Of a DNA stretch of 64,000 nt, positions 1 through 10,824 are shown in pieces. A program made the position numbers and the translations under genes. Source of the DNA: Xenorhabdus ehlersii (GTDB taxonomy: Bacteria > Pseudomonadota > Gammaproteobacteria > Enterobacterales > Enterobacteriaceae). Below the pieces are notes generated by a model. It saw only the letters and a list, made by a program, of their open reading frames with translations. It had not been told where the DNA came from and searched no databases. Location: positions 1 to 64,000 of the forward strand of contig NZ_RAQI01000008.1 of assembly GCF_003610465.1 (NCBI RefSeq), read 5' to 3'. Within the stretch, counting starts at the first letter, position 1. The number at the start of each line of letters is the position of its first letter.

Positions 1-2337
<2,337 letters not shown>

Positions 2338-2415
2338 GACAACACCGAAGGTGTTTTGGGGTTTGAGAGAGAAGTTTCAGAGAAAGCAGGCTTGTTCGGG
2401 ATTGAAAACAGAATT

Positions 2416-2535
2416 TGTCTGGCGGCAACAGCGCGGTGGTCCCACCTGATCCCATGCCGAACTCAGCAGTGAAACGCCGTAGCGCCGATGGTAGTGTGGG
2501 GTCTCCCCATGTGAGAGTAGGACACTGCCAGACAT
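2416..2535 (+). rRNA. rrf: 5S ribosomal RNA
   Basis: A 120-base segment starts tgtctggcggc and ends gccagacat, so the two ends pair as the 5S helix I. The internal ccgaactcag and gtagtgtggggtctccccatg blocks are characteristic of 5S. It lies about 78 bases downstream of the 23S end. No tRNA gene is seen between 23S and 5S or after 5S. Confidence 0.98.
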
Positions 2536-2550
2536 TCAATCAGTCAGAGA

Positions 2551-2577
2551 AGCCATCCGTTACCGGATGGCTTTTTT
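2551..2577 (+). terminator. rrn operon intrinsic terminator
   Basis: The inverted repeat gccatccg/cggatggc has a 4-base loop and is followed by a run of six T. It lies 16 bases after the 5S gene and is a standard Rho-independent terminator for the rRNA operon. Confidence 0.9.
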
Positions 2578-2590
2578 GCGTTTAATTTTT

Positions 2591-3081
2591 TTAGGGTATT
2601 TGGTTATTTTTACGTGTATAAGCGGCCAATATCGCCCTTTCTGATAATTTCAGGTAATCTTTCATTGTCTTGGCGGCTTGTTCATTTTTTCCTGAATTAT
2701 CTGCTATCGTTCCAGCTATATCATAAGCAATATCATGCCAATTCCAGTCTGTTCCTGATGAGCGACTATCACCGTTATAGATAATTTCATGAGTTGGTTG
2801 TCTTAAGTTATCCTGAACAACTCAGGGAACAGAATTATCAGGTGTTTAAAGATTGTCTAAATTATCAAGTTATGAATCTTGCCTATCTTTAATTTTATTT
2901 ATGAAATATTGATATTGATATTGATATTGATATTGATATTGATATTGATATTGATATTGATCACGATATTTATCACATCGTATTGTGACGATACCACCTT
3001 AATTTTTTCTTCCTTATTCTGATTACCATTTTCTATATAATAAAATGAAATAATTTCAATTTGAGTACAATAACTCGACAT
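2591..3081 (-). pseudogene. decayed gene of unknown function with hexamer tract
   Basis: On the minus strand an ATG at 3081 has a GGAAGG motif just upstream and opens a 60-residue frame starting MSSYCTQIEIISF. It then runs into a GATATT repeat, read as alternating Asn-Ile, and stops. Beyond the repeat, coding-like sequence continues in other frames. The clearest part is about 76 residues ending at the TAA at 2591 (read on the minus strand), with segments such as GTDWNWHDIAYDIAG and AAKTMKDYLKLSERAIL. In-frame stops near 2820-2850 interrupt this part. Read together, the pieces suggest a former protein of about 160 residues broken by repeat expansion, frameshifts and a stop. I do not recognise the family. 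The reconstruction is my inference; only the open frames and repeat are directly visible. Confidence 0.45.
2911..2961. repeat. (GATATT) hexanucleotide tandem repeat, about 8.5 copies
   Basis: Eight perfect GATATT units run from 2911 to 2958, followed by GAT, and a partial unit precedes them. Because the unit is six bases, copy-number changes do not shift reading frame. On the minus strand the tract reads Asn-Ile repeats inside the decayed gene. Confidence 0.95.
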
Positions 3082-3105
3082 TTACCTTCCGTTTGGGGTA
3101 AATTT

Positions 3106-3129
3106 GGCTATCTAGAAGTCTAAATGCAT
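3106..3129 (+). promoter_or_regulatory. candidate MetJ (met-box) operator upstream of metA
   Basis: Three adjacent 8-mers resemble the met box AGACGTCT: ggctatct (4/8), agaagtct (7/8) and aaatgcat (4/8). They lie 27-50 bases before the metA start. MetJ repression of metA is established in enterics, and tandem imperfect boxes around one good box are typical. The assignment is by pattern only. Confidence 0.5.
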
Positions 3130-3155
3130 AAGTTAAATAGTCGAGGTTTTAAGCA

Positions 3156-4097
3156 ATGCCAATTCGTGTACCAGATGAATTACCTGCGGTGAACGCTCTT
3201 CGCAATGAAAACATTTTTGTTATGACGTCAACACGGGCCAATATTCAGAATATTCGTCCATTGAAGGTATTGCTCCTCAACCTAATGCCAAAGAAGATAG
3301 AAACAGAAAACCAGTTTATTCGGCTATTATCTAACACACCGCTTCAAATCGACATTCAATTGCTACGTATTGATAGCCGCCAATGTAAAAATACGCCTGC
3401 TGAACATTTAGATACCTTTTATTGTGATTTTGATTCAATAAAAGATCAAAATTTCGATGGACTGATTGTCACGGGCGCCCCTTTAGGACTCGTTGAATTT
3501 GAGGATGTGGTTTATTGGAGTGAAGTTGAAAAAGTAGTGACTTGGGCAAAAGAACATGTTACCTCGACACTTTTTGTCTGTTGGGCGGTTCAAGCTGCGT
3601 TAAAAGTGCTTTATCATCTTCCTAAATATACACTGAAAACTAAACTATCTGGTGTTTATCTCCATTCAACTTTAGATTCTTTAGCATTATTAACCCGTGG
3701 CTTTGACGAAACATTTTTTGCCCCTCACTCGCGTTTTGCCGATTTTCCTGAGTCTCTAATTCGTGAACATACGGATTTAGATATTTTAGCCAGTTCAGAA
3801 GAGGCAGGAGCTTATTTATTTGCCAGTAAAGACAAACGATTAGTATTTGTGACAGGGCACCCTGAATATGATGTAGGTACATTAGCTGCGGAATATTGGC
3901 GTGATCGTAATGCTGGTTTGGAACCAAAGTTGCCAGTCAATTATTTTCCAAATAACGATCCAGCAAATAAACCAGTTGCGTCTTGGCGTAGTCATGGTCA
4001 TTTACTATTTTCAAATTGGTTGAATTATTATGTTTACCAGATTACGCCATATGATCTAACTATAAAGGATATAATACTAACTAATTCATATGATTAG
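3156..4097 (+). CDS. metA: homoserine O-succinyltransferase MetA
   Basis: MetA transfers succinyl from succinyl-CoA to homoserine, the first committed step of methionine synthesis in the cytoplasm. The product is 313 residues, near the usual 309. The nucleophilic Cys142 lies in [12 protein letters not shown], and His235 and Glu237 of the catalytic relay lie in TGHPEYD. The start [11 protein letters not shown] is the conserved family start and is preceded by GAGG at about 10 bases. A met-box array lies upstream. Position after an rrn operon and before aceBAK matches the enteric backbone. The gene looks intact. Confidence 0.98.
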   Translation: MPIRVPDELPAVNALRNENIFVMTSTRANIQNIRPLKVLLLNLMPKKIETENQFIRLLSNTPLQIDIQLLRIDSRQCKNTPAEHLDTFYCDFDSIKDQNFDGLIVTGAPLGLVEFEDVVYWSEVEKVVTWAKEHVTSTLFVCWAVQAALKVLYHLPKYTLKTKLSGVYLHSTLDSLALLTRGFDETFFAPHSRFADFPESLIREHTDLDILASSEEAGAYLFASKDKRLVFVTGHPEYDVGTLAAEYWRDRNAGLEPKLPVNYFPNNDPANKPVASWRSHGHLLFSNWLNYYVYQITPYDLTIKDIILTNSYD

Positions 4098-5343
4098 GTT
4101 GATTTATATTTGCTTAAATATGTGAATATTTATACAAGTTTTTATACATAATTCGCTAAACAAATACATAAGCTCGTTATAAGGTGAGAACATTAAGAAC
4201 GCTGTGAAGAGACTGATAACAAATTTCGTCGGTAGTGAGTGGGTTAGTACGTTTAACGCTCCGAGCTATAGAGGGTTGCGACGTATTTCGTCGGAAGCTA
4301 TTGAGGTAACAGCCAACTGATAGCCCTGCCAGTAAGAAGATGTCCCCGTTACTGTGATCACCTGACCTTTCTGTAACAACATCACCGATAGCGCCATCTC
4401 ATCAAAGCCCACAACACGCAGCGGGTAATCACTGCGCTTATCGCTCTGTAGCGACTATCGAGGGTGTATTCTTCTTCTGTCTTCGTGCCATTTTCCACCG
4501 CCTATAGATGAACTGGTTTTTCAACCATGATAATAATCAATAAGTTAAATCACTGCGAACGTAATACGTATGGAGTCAGTTACATTCAGCAAAAGGTATC
4601 ATCGAAATGGTGATACCCACTTTAAAGATGGTCACGATTTTGACCATGTTGTTTTATAAGGCCTTTACTATGACGGCTTAAATTCAAGCCCTCCTGTGTT
4701 GTGATTTCCACCATAGTTGGCTAACTCATTGATTTATCCGAGGCCGTCACTTTGACACAACCATTGCGGAAATCCCAATGGTTAATTTATGTGCTGGGCA
4801 AACGTTATAAATTCATTGTTTTTCAGCGTATTACTTGGACATAACGGGCTGTGCAAGCAAACGCAAAATCTGGCGTCTGATTAAATATCAATGGGTTATC
4901 ACCTAAGCCCGAATTCGGGCTTTGCTCTGCCGTCAGATTGGTCAGTAGCCATTAAGTTACATCAGGAAAAATCCCGCATGTACCAAAATCAGAGCCACCT
5001 GCATAGCGGGTGGTTTGCTCTAGCCCTATAAGGGCATGTTACCGACTGCGCCTAAATGACGCGGCTTTCTCTTCGTTCAAGCTAAGTGTCTTTGCTTCTT
5101 TGGCTTACCCCTTGATATCTCTTATTTCTGTCAGAGAACCAGAATTCCATTGCGGGATAGAAAAAGATGGTTTGAATTTAAATTATGATAAAAATCAATA
5201 TGTTATGATAAATTGGATTTGAAATCCCTTTTAACCCCTTGAAAGTATTTCCTGCCTGGTGCAGGTTTAGTTATATGTCATCGTTCCGTTTGAAACGGAG
5301 TCAGCGGAAACGAACTCAGAGACTCATAGAGTTGCGAAATACC
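4098..5343. other. gene-poor relic region with hairpins
   Basis: No intact gene is supported in these 1.2 kb. Visible structures include the hairpins ggtatca...tgatacc (about 4596-4618) and atggtca...tgaccat (about 4626-4645), and the 18-base palindrome aagcccgaattcgggctt (4905-4922). A pair of adjacent stems sits near 4993-5036 (ccacc...ggtgg, then gccct..agggc), of the kind found at IS200/IS605-type ends. The small + frame at 5010-5222 has no ribosome-binding site and no recognisable product. A broken minus-strand frame at 4266-4491 is listed separately. I read the region as mobile-element debris; that is inference. Confidence 0.4.
4266..4491 (-). pseudogene. frameshifted small gene, OB-fold-like relic
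   Basis: An ATG at 4491 (minus strand) begins MARRQKKNTPSIVATER and stops. After a frameshift near 4440 the reading continues for about 55 residues containing DYPLRVVGFDEMALSVML and LQKGQVITVTGTSSYWQGYQ, ending at a TAG at 4266. The hydrophobic/polar alternation and the G-x-x-V-x-V-x-G pattern resemble an OB-fold single-strand-binding type protein carried by plasmids or integrative elements. The family guess is weak; the broken frame is directly visible. Confidence 0.35.
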
Positions 5344-6324
5344 TTAACGCCGTGGACTTGGTGTTCTGACATGAGAACGAAGAGTCTCCAAAATATCATC
5401 AATATCCTCACTGCTGGGATTATCGTATACAGGACGTATGGGTGAAACTGGCCGTTGTAGTGACAGTGGAGTTTGTGGCCTGGATGGTGGCCTCGGAGCA
5501 CCCGGTGGTTGTATAGATAGTGGTGGTCGTTCATAAGGATAAGGAGATAAACTTCTTTGTCGTGTATTCAAACCAGATGGATCGGGCTGGGAAGATGTAT
5601 TTTCTAATAGAGAATGTAATGTTGAGAAGCTTTCTTGAGTAGCAGGTTGCTGATATGGGGTAGGACGTTGTGAAGTCGAAGAAGGCTGTCTCCTAATAGG
5701 GCCACTAGGTTGAAGTTGAACGGTTTGTAAAAAATTCGAAGTCCCCGGCATATCCCCATGTTGATAAGCCGTAATGCGGCTCTGCTGTATTGATAGAGGA
5801 GTATCCGTAAGCAATTGTGTCGCCACAGGATCACGCGGTCGGGCAGAGTGCTGTAAAGCGGCATTTGTTGATGCTACTGGATTATAGCGTTGATTTTGTC
5901 TTTGCCTCCTCATTGGATCAATCATTTGGTTGGTCGAAATTTGTGACGGTCTGAATGTATAGGATTGATGGCTTATTTGGTTTTGATTGGCTTGTTGGGA
6001 TCGGCGCTGTATTTCTTGAATAATATCGGTAAAACGTTCAGATGACACTATACGACTTAATATATCTCGTCGATAGCGATCTATGTTTAAATCACAAGAA
6101 TGCGGGAGCAAGATATACATGCCTCTCTTTCCAGTTGCAGGCGGTGTAATACAGATAAAACCTAATTGGCCTAGCCAGCGACTAGCCGCTTGCGGGGTGA
6201 CATTGGCTATAAGGTGAAGAGGAGTCTTGTTCTTTATTCTCAATGAGGTGTATCCGTTTGGTTGCCGATATTCAGTGATCAATCCTAGATGAGTCACTTT
6301 TTCAAAAAAATCTCTACAGGACAT
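5344..6324 (-). CDS. unknown protein with disordered Pro/Gln/Ser-rich C-terminus
   Basis: The 326-residue product is not recognised. The ATG at 6324 is preceded by AGAGGAG at a good distance, so it is probably expressed. Residues 1-110 look folded (FFEKVTHLGLITEYRQPNG, ASRWLGQLGF, RYRRDILSRIV). Residues 111-326 are low-complexity, rich in Pro, Gln, Ser and Arg, with many PxxP motifs (RPPLSIQPPGAPRPPSRP) and a basic SPRR end. No signal peptide or membrane segment is seen. It sits in an accessory patch between metA and aceB, beside an integrase pseudogene. A role as a secreted or host-interacting protein is speculation from composition and context only. Confidence 0.75.
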   Translation of the reverse strand: MSCRDFFEKVTHLGLITEYRQPNGYTSLRIKNKTPLHLIANVTPQAASRWLGQLGFICITPPATGKRGMYILLPHSCDLNIDRYRRDILSRIVSSERFTDIIQEIQRRSQQANQNQISHQSYTFRPSQISTNQMIDPMRRQRQNQRYNPVASTNAALQHSARPRDPVATQLLTDTPLSIQQSRITAYQHGDMPGTSNFLQTVQLQPSGPIRRQPSSTSQRPTPYQQPATQESFSTLHSLLENTSSQPDPSGLNTRQRSLSPYPYERPPLSIQPPGAPRPPSRPQTPLSLQRPVSPIRPVYDNPSSEDIDDILETLRSHVRTPSPRR

Positions 6325-6514
6325 AGGCTCCTCTCATGAAAAAGTAAAAATACAAATACTAAATTAAAGTTATGCTCATTTCTTCTCAACAACAAGCGAA
6401 TAATATTTAACAATTAATTAGCATTTGAAATTAAATAAAATATTTCTTTGTTCGCTCTCTGAGTGGATGACAGAACATATCAATGAGCCTCTGAGCAGTT
6501 GAAATTAGCATCAA

Positions 6515-6664
6515 CTAACGCCGATTTTTATTGTTTATTCTGGCTTTCAGGAACTGCCAAATTTCAGGAGAGTAAAGGACTGCTATCAGGGCCAAAAAGA
6601 TCAGGCGGAATTTAAGCTCAAGGCTACTCACAAGAATACCTAATATAAAGAATGCTGATGCCAT
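6515..6664 (-). CDS. small membrane protein, 49 residues, unknown
   Basis: On the minus strand an ATG at 6664, preceded by GAGG, opens a 49-codon frame ending at TAG (6515). It encodes MASAFFILGILVSSLE, then a second hydrophobic stretch LIFLALIAVLY, then the tail EIWQFLKARINNKNRR. Two membrane segments and a basic end give the layout of a real small membrane protein. The frame stays open about 12 codons further upstream without a start, so it could be the tail of a longer lost gene. No family recognised. Confidence 0.45.
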   Translation of the reverse strand: MASAFFILGILVSSLELKFRLIFLALIAVLYSPEIWQFLKARINNKNRR

Positions 6665-6804
6665 CCCTCTAATCTCACCGAAAATATCTTTTATTATCTA
6701 GATGGATGCGCGTTTAACCCATTGCAGAAACATCTATATCATCCTTGTTCGTTGTGGTACAGATATGGCACAGATATTTAAATAATTGTACCAACTCAAT
6801 ATAT

Positions 6805-6894
6805 AGTCATGACATCAATTTATTGACTCATGTATAGTCTGTCTATTTGGAGAACATTCAGATGGCAAAGATATTGATAATTGGTATCATGACC
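6805..6894. mobile_element. ~90 bp IS1-derived mini-element (MITE-like)
   Basis: The left side gtcatgacatcaatttattg and the right side (reverse complement ggtcatgataccaattatca) form imperfect terminal inverted repeats. The interior (tctatttggagaacattcag then atggcaaag) matches the left end and first insA codons of the IS1-family element at 18349-19117. It is therefore an internally deleted derivative keeping both ends. It sits exactly where the integrase pseudogene loses homology. No clear target duplication is seen. Confidence 0.6.
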
Positions 6895-7474
6895 GAGTTC
6901 TACAGCCAAACACAATCAAGACTGTTAATAAGTTACTGTAATAAGGAGTGTGAGTATTTGTATTTATAGATCTCCATAATTGACCTAACTCATTATCGGT
7001 TAAAAACCTATCGATTTTATTTTGTACCTTACCTACATCTGGAATGATTAAATCATCCAAAGCATTACTAATAGCGAATTTCCTTACACGGCAGAATTTT
7101 AAAGCTTGTTTGCATAATTGGAATATACTTCCAGCAGAAACAGGGGATTTCTTTTTTATATTATCAAAACATTGAAGCCAATAGCGCGTTTCACAGTCTG
7201 ATAATGCCATGTTCCCAATATTGGGATAAATATATTTATTTAGTTGAGCTATATGTTTATCAATACCTACGCGGTTGTCTTTTCCGTAGTTGTCTATTCA
7301 ATACTCGATAGCATCTTTTACAGTGACTGGCTTTAATGATTCTTGCATATCTAAGCCAAACTGTAACTTTGGATCTTTACCAGAAGCCAACCAGTTACGA
7401 CATTTATCCCGCGTTTCACGAGCTTGCTTGAGAGGCATATCAGGATAGCGTCCCTTTCTTTTCCGTGTAGATTT
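6887..7474 (-). pseudogene. tyrosine integrase pseudogene (P4-type), truncated
   Basis: Reading the minus strand from 7474 gives KGRYPDMPLKQARETRDKCR, the typical N-terminal arm-binding segment of P4/DUF4102 integrases. An in-frame TGA at 7298-7300 replaces what is probably the Trp of EYW-IDNYGKDNRVG. The same frame then continues through NIGNMALSDCETRYW and the core-binding domain to LLTVLIVFGCRTRS, where the catalytic domain should begin. There the mini-element at 6805-6894 cuts it off. The N-terminal start and the catalytic RHRY residues are missing, so it is inactive. It marks a former integrated element in this accessory patch. No attachment site or tRNA is visible. Confidence 0.85.
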
Positions 7475-7778
7475 TTAAGTTTTAAATAAAAATGAGAGGC
7501 TGCTGAAGCGAGACACTTCTCATTTTGTTAATTTTCCTTCCGTTGTTGTCGTTCAATAGCCATTCGTTATTTTTCATGCATAACAAAAACTTAACACTGT
7601 TGTGTGCGAGTTTTTTGGAATTTATTTCCCTGCTTTTTTTATCCTTAATGCGTCTTAATTAATTGATTCTACAGTGATAATTTTAATTATTAAAAATAAT
7701 GGAAACTGTTTTTGATTTATTTTTTCAATTGATTACTCTTAAGCGGATGAGTGTTTAAAAGTGAAAAATGGGGAAATT
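7475..7778. other. aceB upstream region
   Basis: No gene is seen. A hairpin aaaatgaga/tctcatttt with a 20-base loop spans 7489-7526. The rest is very AT-rich and should hold the aceB promoter. A candidate IclR box is listed separately. Confidence 0.5.
7700..7714 (+). promoter_or_regulatory. candidate IclR box before aceB
   Basis: The sequence tggaaactgtttttg resembles the IclR operator consensus TGGAAATNATTTCCA in its first half and central T run. It lies about 65 bases before the aceB start, where IclR represses aceBAK in E. coli. An iclR gene is present at 19438-20268. Pattern match only. Confidence 0.35.
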
Positions 7779-9374
7779 ATGCAGCAGGTACTAGCAACAA
7801 AATTAACTTTTATTAAATCTTTTGGAGAAACGGAGAAACAGGTGTTATCACCTGAATCTATTCGATTTTTAGAGGATTTAATTATCGAATTTTCCGACAG
7901 ACGTACAAAATTATTGGATGAGCGTGTACATTGGCAGGAAAAGATAGATAACGGTTCATTACCTGACTTTATTTCGGAAACAGCTTCCATTAGAAATGGA
8001 GATTGGAAAATTCAGGGAATACCGGATGATCTCAAAGATCGTCGGGTTGAAATAACGGGGCCTGTGGAGCGCAAGATGGTCATCAATGCCTTAAATGCAA
8101 ATGTAAAAGTATTTATGGCAGATTTTGAGGATTCATTAGCGCCTGAATGGGATAAGGTTATCAATGGACAAATTAACTTACGGGATGCCGTCAATGGGAC
8201 GATCTCATATACCAATGAGCAGGGTAAGCGTTATGAGTTGAAAGCAGAGCCCGCAGTATTGATTGCCCGGGTTAGAGGGTTGCACCTGTCAGAAAAACAT
8301 ATCCTCTACAAGAACGAACCGATTTCTGGTGGGCTGTTTGATTTTGCTCTCTATTTCTACTTGAATCATAAGAAGTTACTGCAAAAAGGCAGCGGCCCTT
8401 ATTTTTATCTACCCAAAATACAAAGCTACCATGAAGCGCAATGGTGGAGTGATGTTTTCAGTTTTACAGAATCACGTTTCAATTTGCCAACAGGTACGAT
8501 TAAGGCAACGGTTTTGATTGAAACATTACCAGCTGTATTCCAGATGGATGAAATTCTGTATCACTTACGTCATCACATCGTTGGCCTGAATTGTGGGCGC
8601 TGGGATTATATTTTTAGTTATATCAAGACACTGAAAAATCATGCTGATCGCGTTTTGCCGGATCGTCAATCCGTTACGATGACACAACCTTTCTTGAGTG
8701 CTTACTCTCGCTTGCTGATTAAAACCTGTCATAAACGTGGTGCATTTGCAATGGGAGGAATGTCGGCATTTATTCCTAGTAAAGATCCTGTGCAAAATCA
8801 GCAAGTTTTGGACAAAGTCAGAGCGGATAAAGCGCTGGAAGCCAATAATGGCCATGATGGCACATGGGTTGCGCATCCAGGGCTTGCGGATATTGTCATG
8901 GAGATCTTTGACGCAAAACTGGAAGAGCGTCAAAACCAATTAACAGTTTTGCGCGAAGAAGATAATGCGATTACGGCTGAACAATTGCTTGCGCCTTGTG
9001 TGGGAGAAAGAACAGAAGAGGGAATGCGCGCAAATATTCGTGTTGCAGTTCAGTACATAGAGGCTTGGATTTCGGGGAATGGATGTGTACCGATTTACGG
9101 TTTGATGGAAGATGCTGCTACGGCAGAGATTTCCCGAACTTCTATTTGGCAATGGATTCGCCATGAAAAATCACTCTCCAATGGCAAAAAAGTGACAAAA
9201 GAACTGTTCAGAGAAATGTTAAAAGAAGAATTAGCTGTTATTAGACAGGAAGTTGGGGAGCAGCGCTTTAATCAAGGGCGATTTATGGAAGCTTCTGATT
9301 TGATGGAAAGAATTACCACTCAGGACAACTTAATTGATTTCCTAACATTACCTGGTTATCAGTTATTAGACTAA
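7779..9374 (+). CDS. aceB: malate synthase A
   Basis: AceB condenses glyoxylate with acetyl-CoA to malate in the glyoxylate bypass. The frame is open from a GTG at 7761, but the ATG at 7779 has GGGGA at correct spacing and gives 531 residues, close to the E. coli 533. Strongly conserved blocks include ISETASIRNGDWKIQGIP, FMADFEDSLAPEW and the family signature near residue 264, RHHIVGLNCGRWDYIF. In that signature the second residue is His where Asp/Glu/Asn/Gln is usual. It is first in the aceBAK operon; aceA follows after 57 bases. Confidence 0.97.
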   Translation: MQQVLATKLTFIKSFGETEKQVLSPESIRFLEDLIIEFSDRRTKLLDERVHWQEKIDNGSLPDFISETASIRNGDWKIQGIPDDLKDRRVEITGPVERKMVINALNANVKVFMADFEDSLAPEWDKVINGQINLRDAVNGTISYTNEQGKRYELKAEPAVLIARVRGLHLSEKHILYKNEPISGGLFDFALYFYLNHKKLLQKGSGPYFYLPKIQSYHEAQWWSDVFSFTESRFNLPTGTIKATVLIETLPAVFQMDEILYHLRHHIVGLNCGRWDYIFSYIKTLKNHADRVLPDRQSVTMTQPFLSAYSRLLIKTCHKRGAFAMGGMSAFIPSKDPVQNQQVLDKVRADKALEANNGHDGTWVAHPGLADIVMEIFDAKLEERQNQLTVLREEDNAITAEQLLAPCVGERTEEGMRANIRVAVQYIEAWISGNGCVPIYGLMEDAATAEISRTSIWQWIRHEKSLSNGKKVTKELFREMLKEELAVIRQEVGEQRFNQGRFMEASDLMERITTQDNLIDFLTLPGYQLLD

Positions 9375-9431
9375 CTTAAAGACAATAATGGCAAAAATAT
9401 CCGATTAATTAAGAATAGGAAGTAGAACATC

Positions 9432-10739
9432 ATGACCATGTCCCGGAAACAACAAATCGCTCAACTAGAACAAGAGTGGCAACAACCGCGTTGGAAAGGT
9501 ATTACTCGTCCGTATAGTGCTGAAGATGTCGTTAAATTGCGTGGTTCGATTAATCCTGAACATACTTTAGCGCAAATGGGGGCGAAAAAGTTATGGAGCT
9601 TGCTGAATGGTAACTCGAAAAAAGGTTATGTGAACGCGCTTGGGGCGCTGACTGGCGGCCAGGCACTTCAGCAAGCTAAAGCAGGTATTGAGGCGGTTTA
9701 TCTTTCCGGCTGGCAAGTGGCGGCAGATGCAAATACGGCAGCCAGTATGTATCCTGATCAATCATTGTATCCCGTTGATTCTGTTCCTAATGTAATCAGG
9801 CGTATCAATAATAGCTTCCGTCGTGCAGATCAGATCCAATGGTCAAATGGTATCGATCCAGATAGTCAAGAATATATTGACTATTTCCTGCCGATTGTCG
9901 CAGATGCGGAGGCAGGGTTTGGCGGGGTACTTAACGCATTTGAATTGATGAAAGCGATGATCGAGGCTGGTGCTGCCGCAGTACATTTTGAAGATCAACT
10001 GGCAGCGGTGAAAAAATGTGGACACATGGGTGGCAAAGTCCTGGTTCCGACGCAAGAGGCTATTCAGAAGCTGATAGCTGCACGCTTGGCGGCTGATGTA
10101 TCCGGTGTACCAACCTTGTTAATTGCGCGTACCGATGCAGATGCAGCAGATTTATTGACTTCAGATTGTGATCCTTATGACAAAGCCTTCATTACTGGTA
10201 AGCGAACCTGTGAAGGTTTCTATTGTACACGTGCTGGCATTGAACAAGCTATTAGCCGTGGATTGGCTTATGCTCCTTACGCCGATGTTGTCTGGTGCGA
10301 AACCTCTACACCGGATATTGAAGCGGCTCGTTGTTTTGCTGAAGCCGTCCATGCTAAATATCCTGGCAAGTTGTTAGCTTATAACTGTTCACCTTCTTTC
10401 AATTGGAAAAAGAATCTGGATGATAAAACGATCGCCAGTTTCCAAGATCAGTTATCTGCTATGGGATATAAATTCCAGTTTATTACACTTGCGGGTATAC
10501 ATAGCATGTGGTTCAACATGTTTGATTTGGCCTACGATTATGCACGTGGTGAAGGAATGAAACATTATGTTGAAAAAGTTCAGGAACAAGAATTTGCTGC
10601 TCTTGAGCGTGGTTATACCTTCTCCTCACATCAGCAGGAAGTGGGAACGGGATATTTTGATAAAGTGACCACTATTATTCAGGGAGAGAGTTCTTCTGTT
10701 ACTGCATTAACCGGATCGACAGAAGAACAACAATTCTAA
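9432..10739 (+). CDS. aceA: isocitrate lyase
   Basis: AceA cleaves isocitrate to glyoxylate and succinate. The 435-residue length matches the enteric enzyme (434). The catalytic signature KKCGH lies at residues 194-198 (Cys196), and the Mg-binding ADAEAGFGG segment and the YNCSPSFNW loop are present. The start [12 protein letters not shown] follows AGGAAG. An alternative ATG lies two codons downstream. Cotranscribed with aceB, with aceK 85 bases further on after a stem-loop. Confidence 0.98.
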   Translation: MTMSRKQQIAQLEQEWQQPRWKGITRPYSAEDVVKLRGSINPEHTLAQMGAKKLWSLLNGNSKKGYVNALGALTGGQALQQAKAGIEAVYLSGWQVAADANTAASMYPDQSLYPVDSVPNVIRRINNSFRRADQIQWSNGIDPDSQEYIDYFLPIVADAEAGFGGVLNAFELMKAMIEAGAAAVHFEDQLAAVKKCGHMGGKVLVPTQEAIQKLIAARLAADVSGVPTLLIARTDADAADLLTSDCDPYDKAFITGKRTCEGFYCTRAGIEQAISRGLAYAPYADVVWCETSTPDIEAARCFAEAVHAKYPGKLLAYNCSPSFNWKKNLDDKTIASFQDQLSAMGYKFQFITLAGIHSMWFNMFDLAYDYARGEGMKHYVEKVQEQEFAALERGYTFSSHQQEVGTGYFDKVTTIIQGESSSVTALTGSTEEQQF

Positions 10740-10770
10740 TTTTATTATATTGATGGAAATAATAAACGAT

Positions 10771-10797
10771 AGGGGGAATTCTAAAAAGAATACCCCT
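10771..10797 (+). other. stem-loop between aceA and aceK
   Basis: Inverted repeat agggg.aattct / agaat.acccct lies in the aceA-aceK spacer. In E. coli a REP-type structure in this gap lowers aceK expression relative to aceBA. This hairpin is differently built but sits in the same place, so a similar role is plausible. There is no T-run. Confidence 0.5.
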
Positions 10798-10824
10798 TTA
10801 CGTGTCGGATAAGGGTGGCTAAAT

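Noticed and set aside
2338..2415. tRNA gene in the 23S-5S spacer
   Set aside because: The 78-base spacer has no cloverleaf or CCA-like tRNA features.
2911..2961. Possible CRISPR-like direct repeats
   Set aside because: Units are six bases with no spacers; this is a simple tandem repeat. No CRISPR array was seen anywhere.
5010..5222. 70-codon plus-strand frame after metA
   Set aside because: No ribosome-binding site, skewed composition and it spans hairpins; no recognisable protein.
5239..5445. 68-codon plus-strand frame
   Set aside because: Largely antisense to the end of the 326-residue gene, without a start signal.
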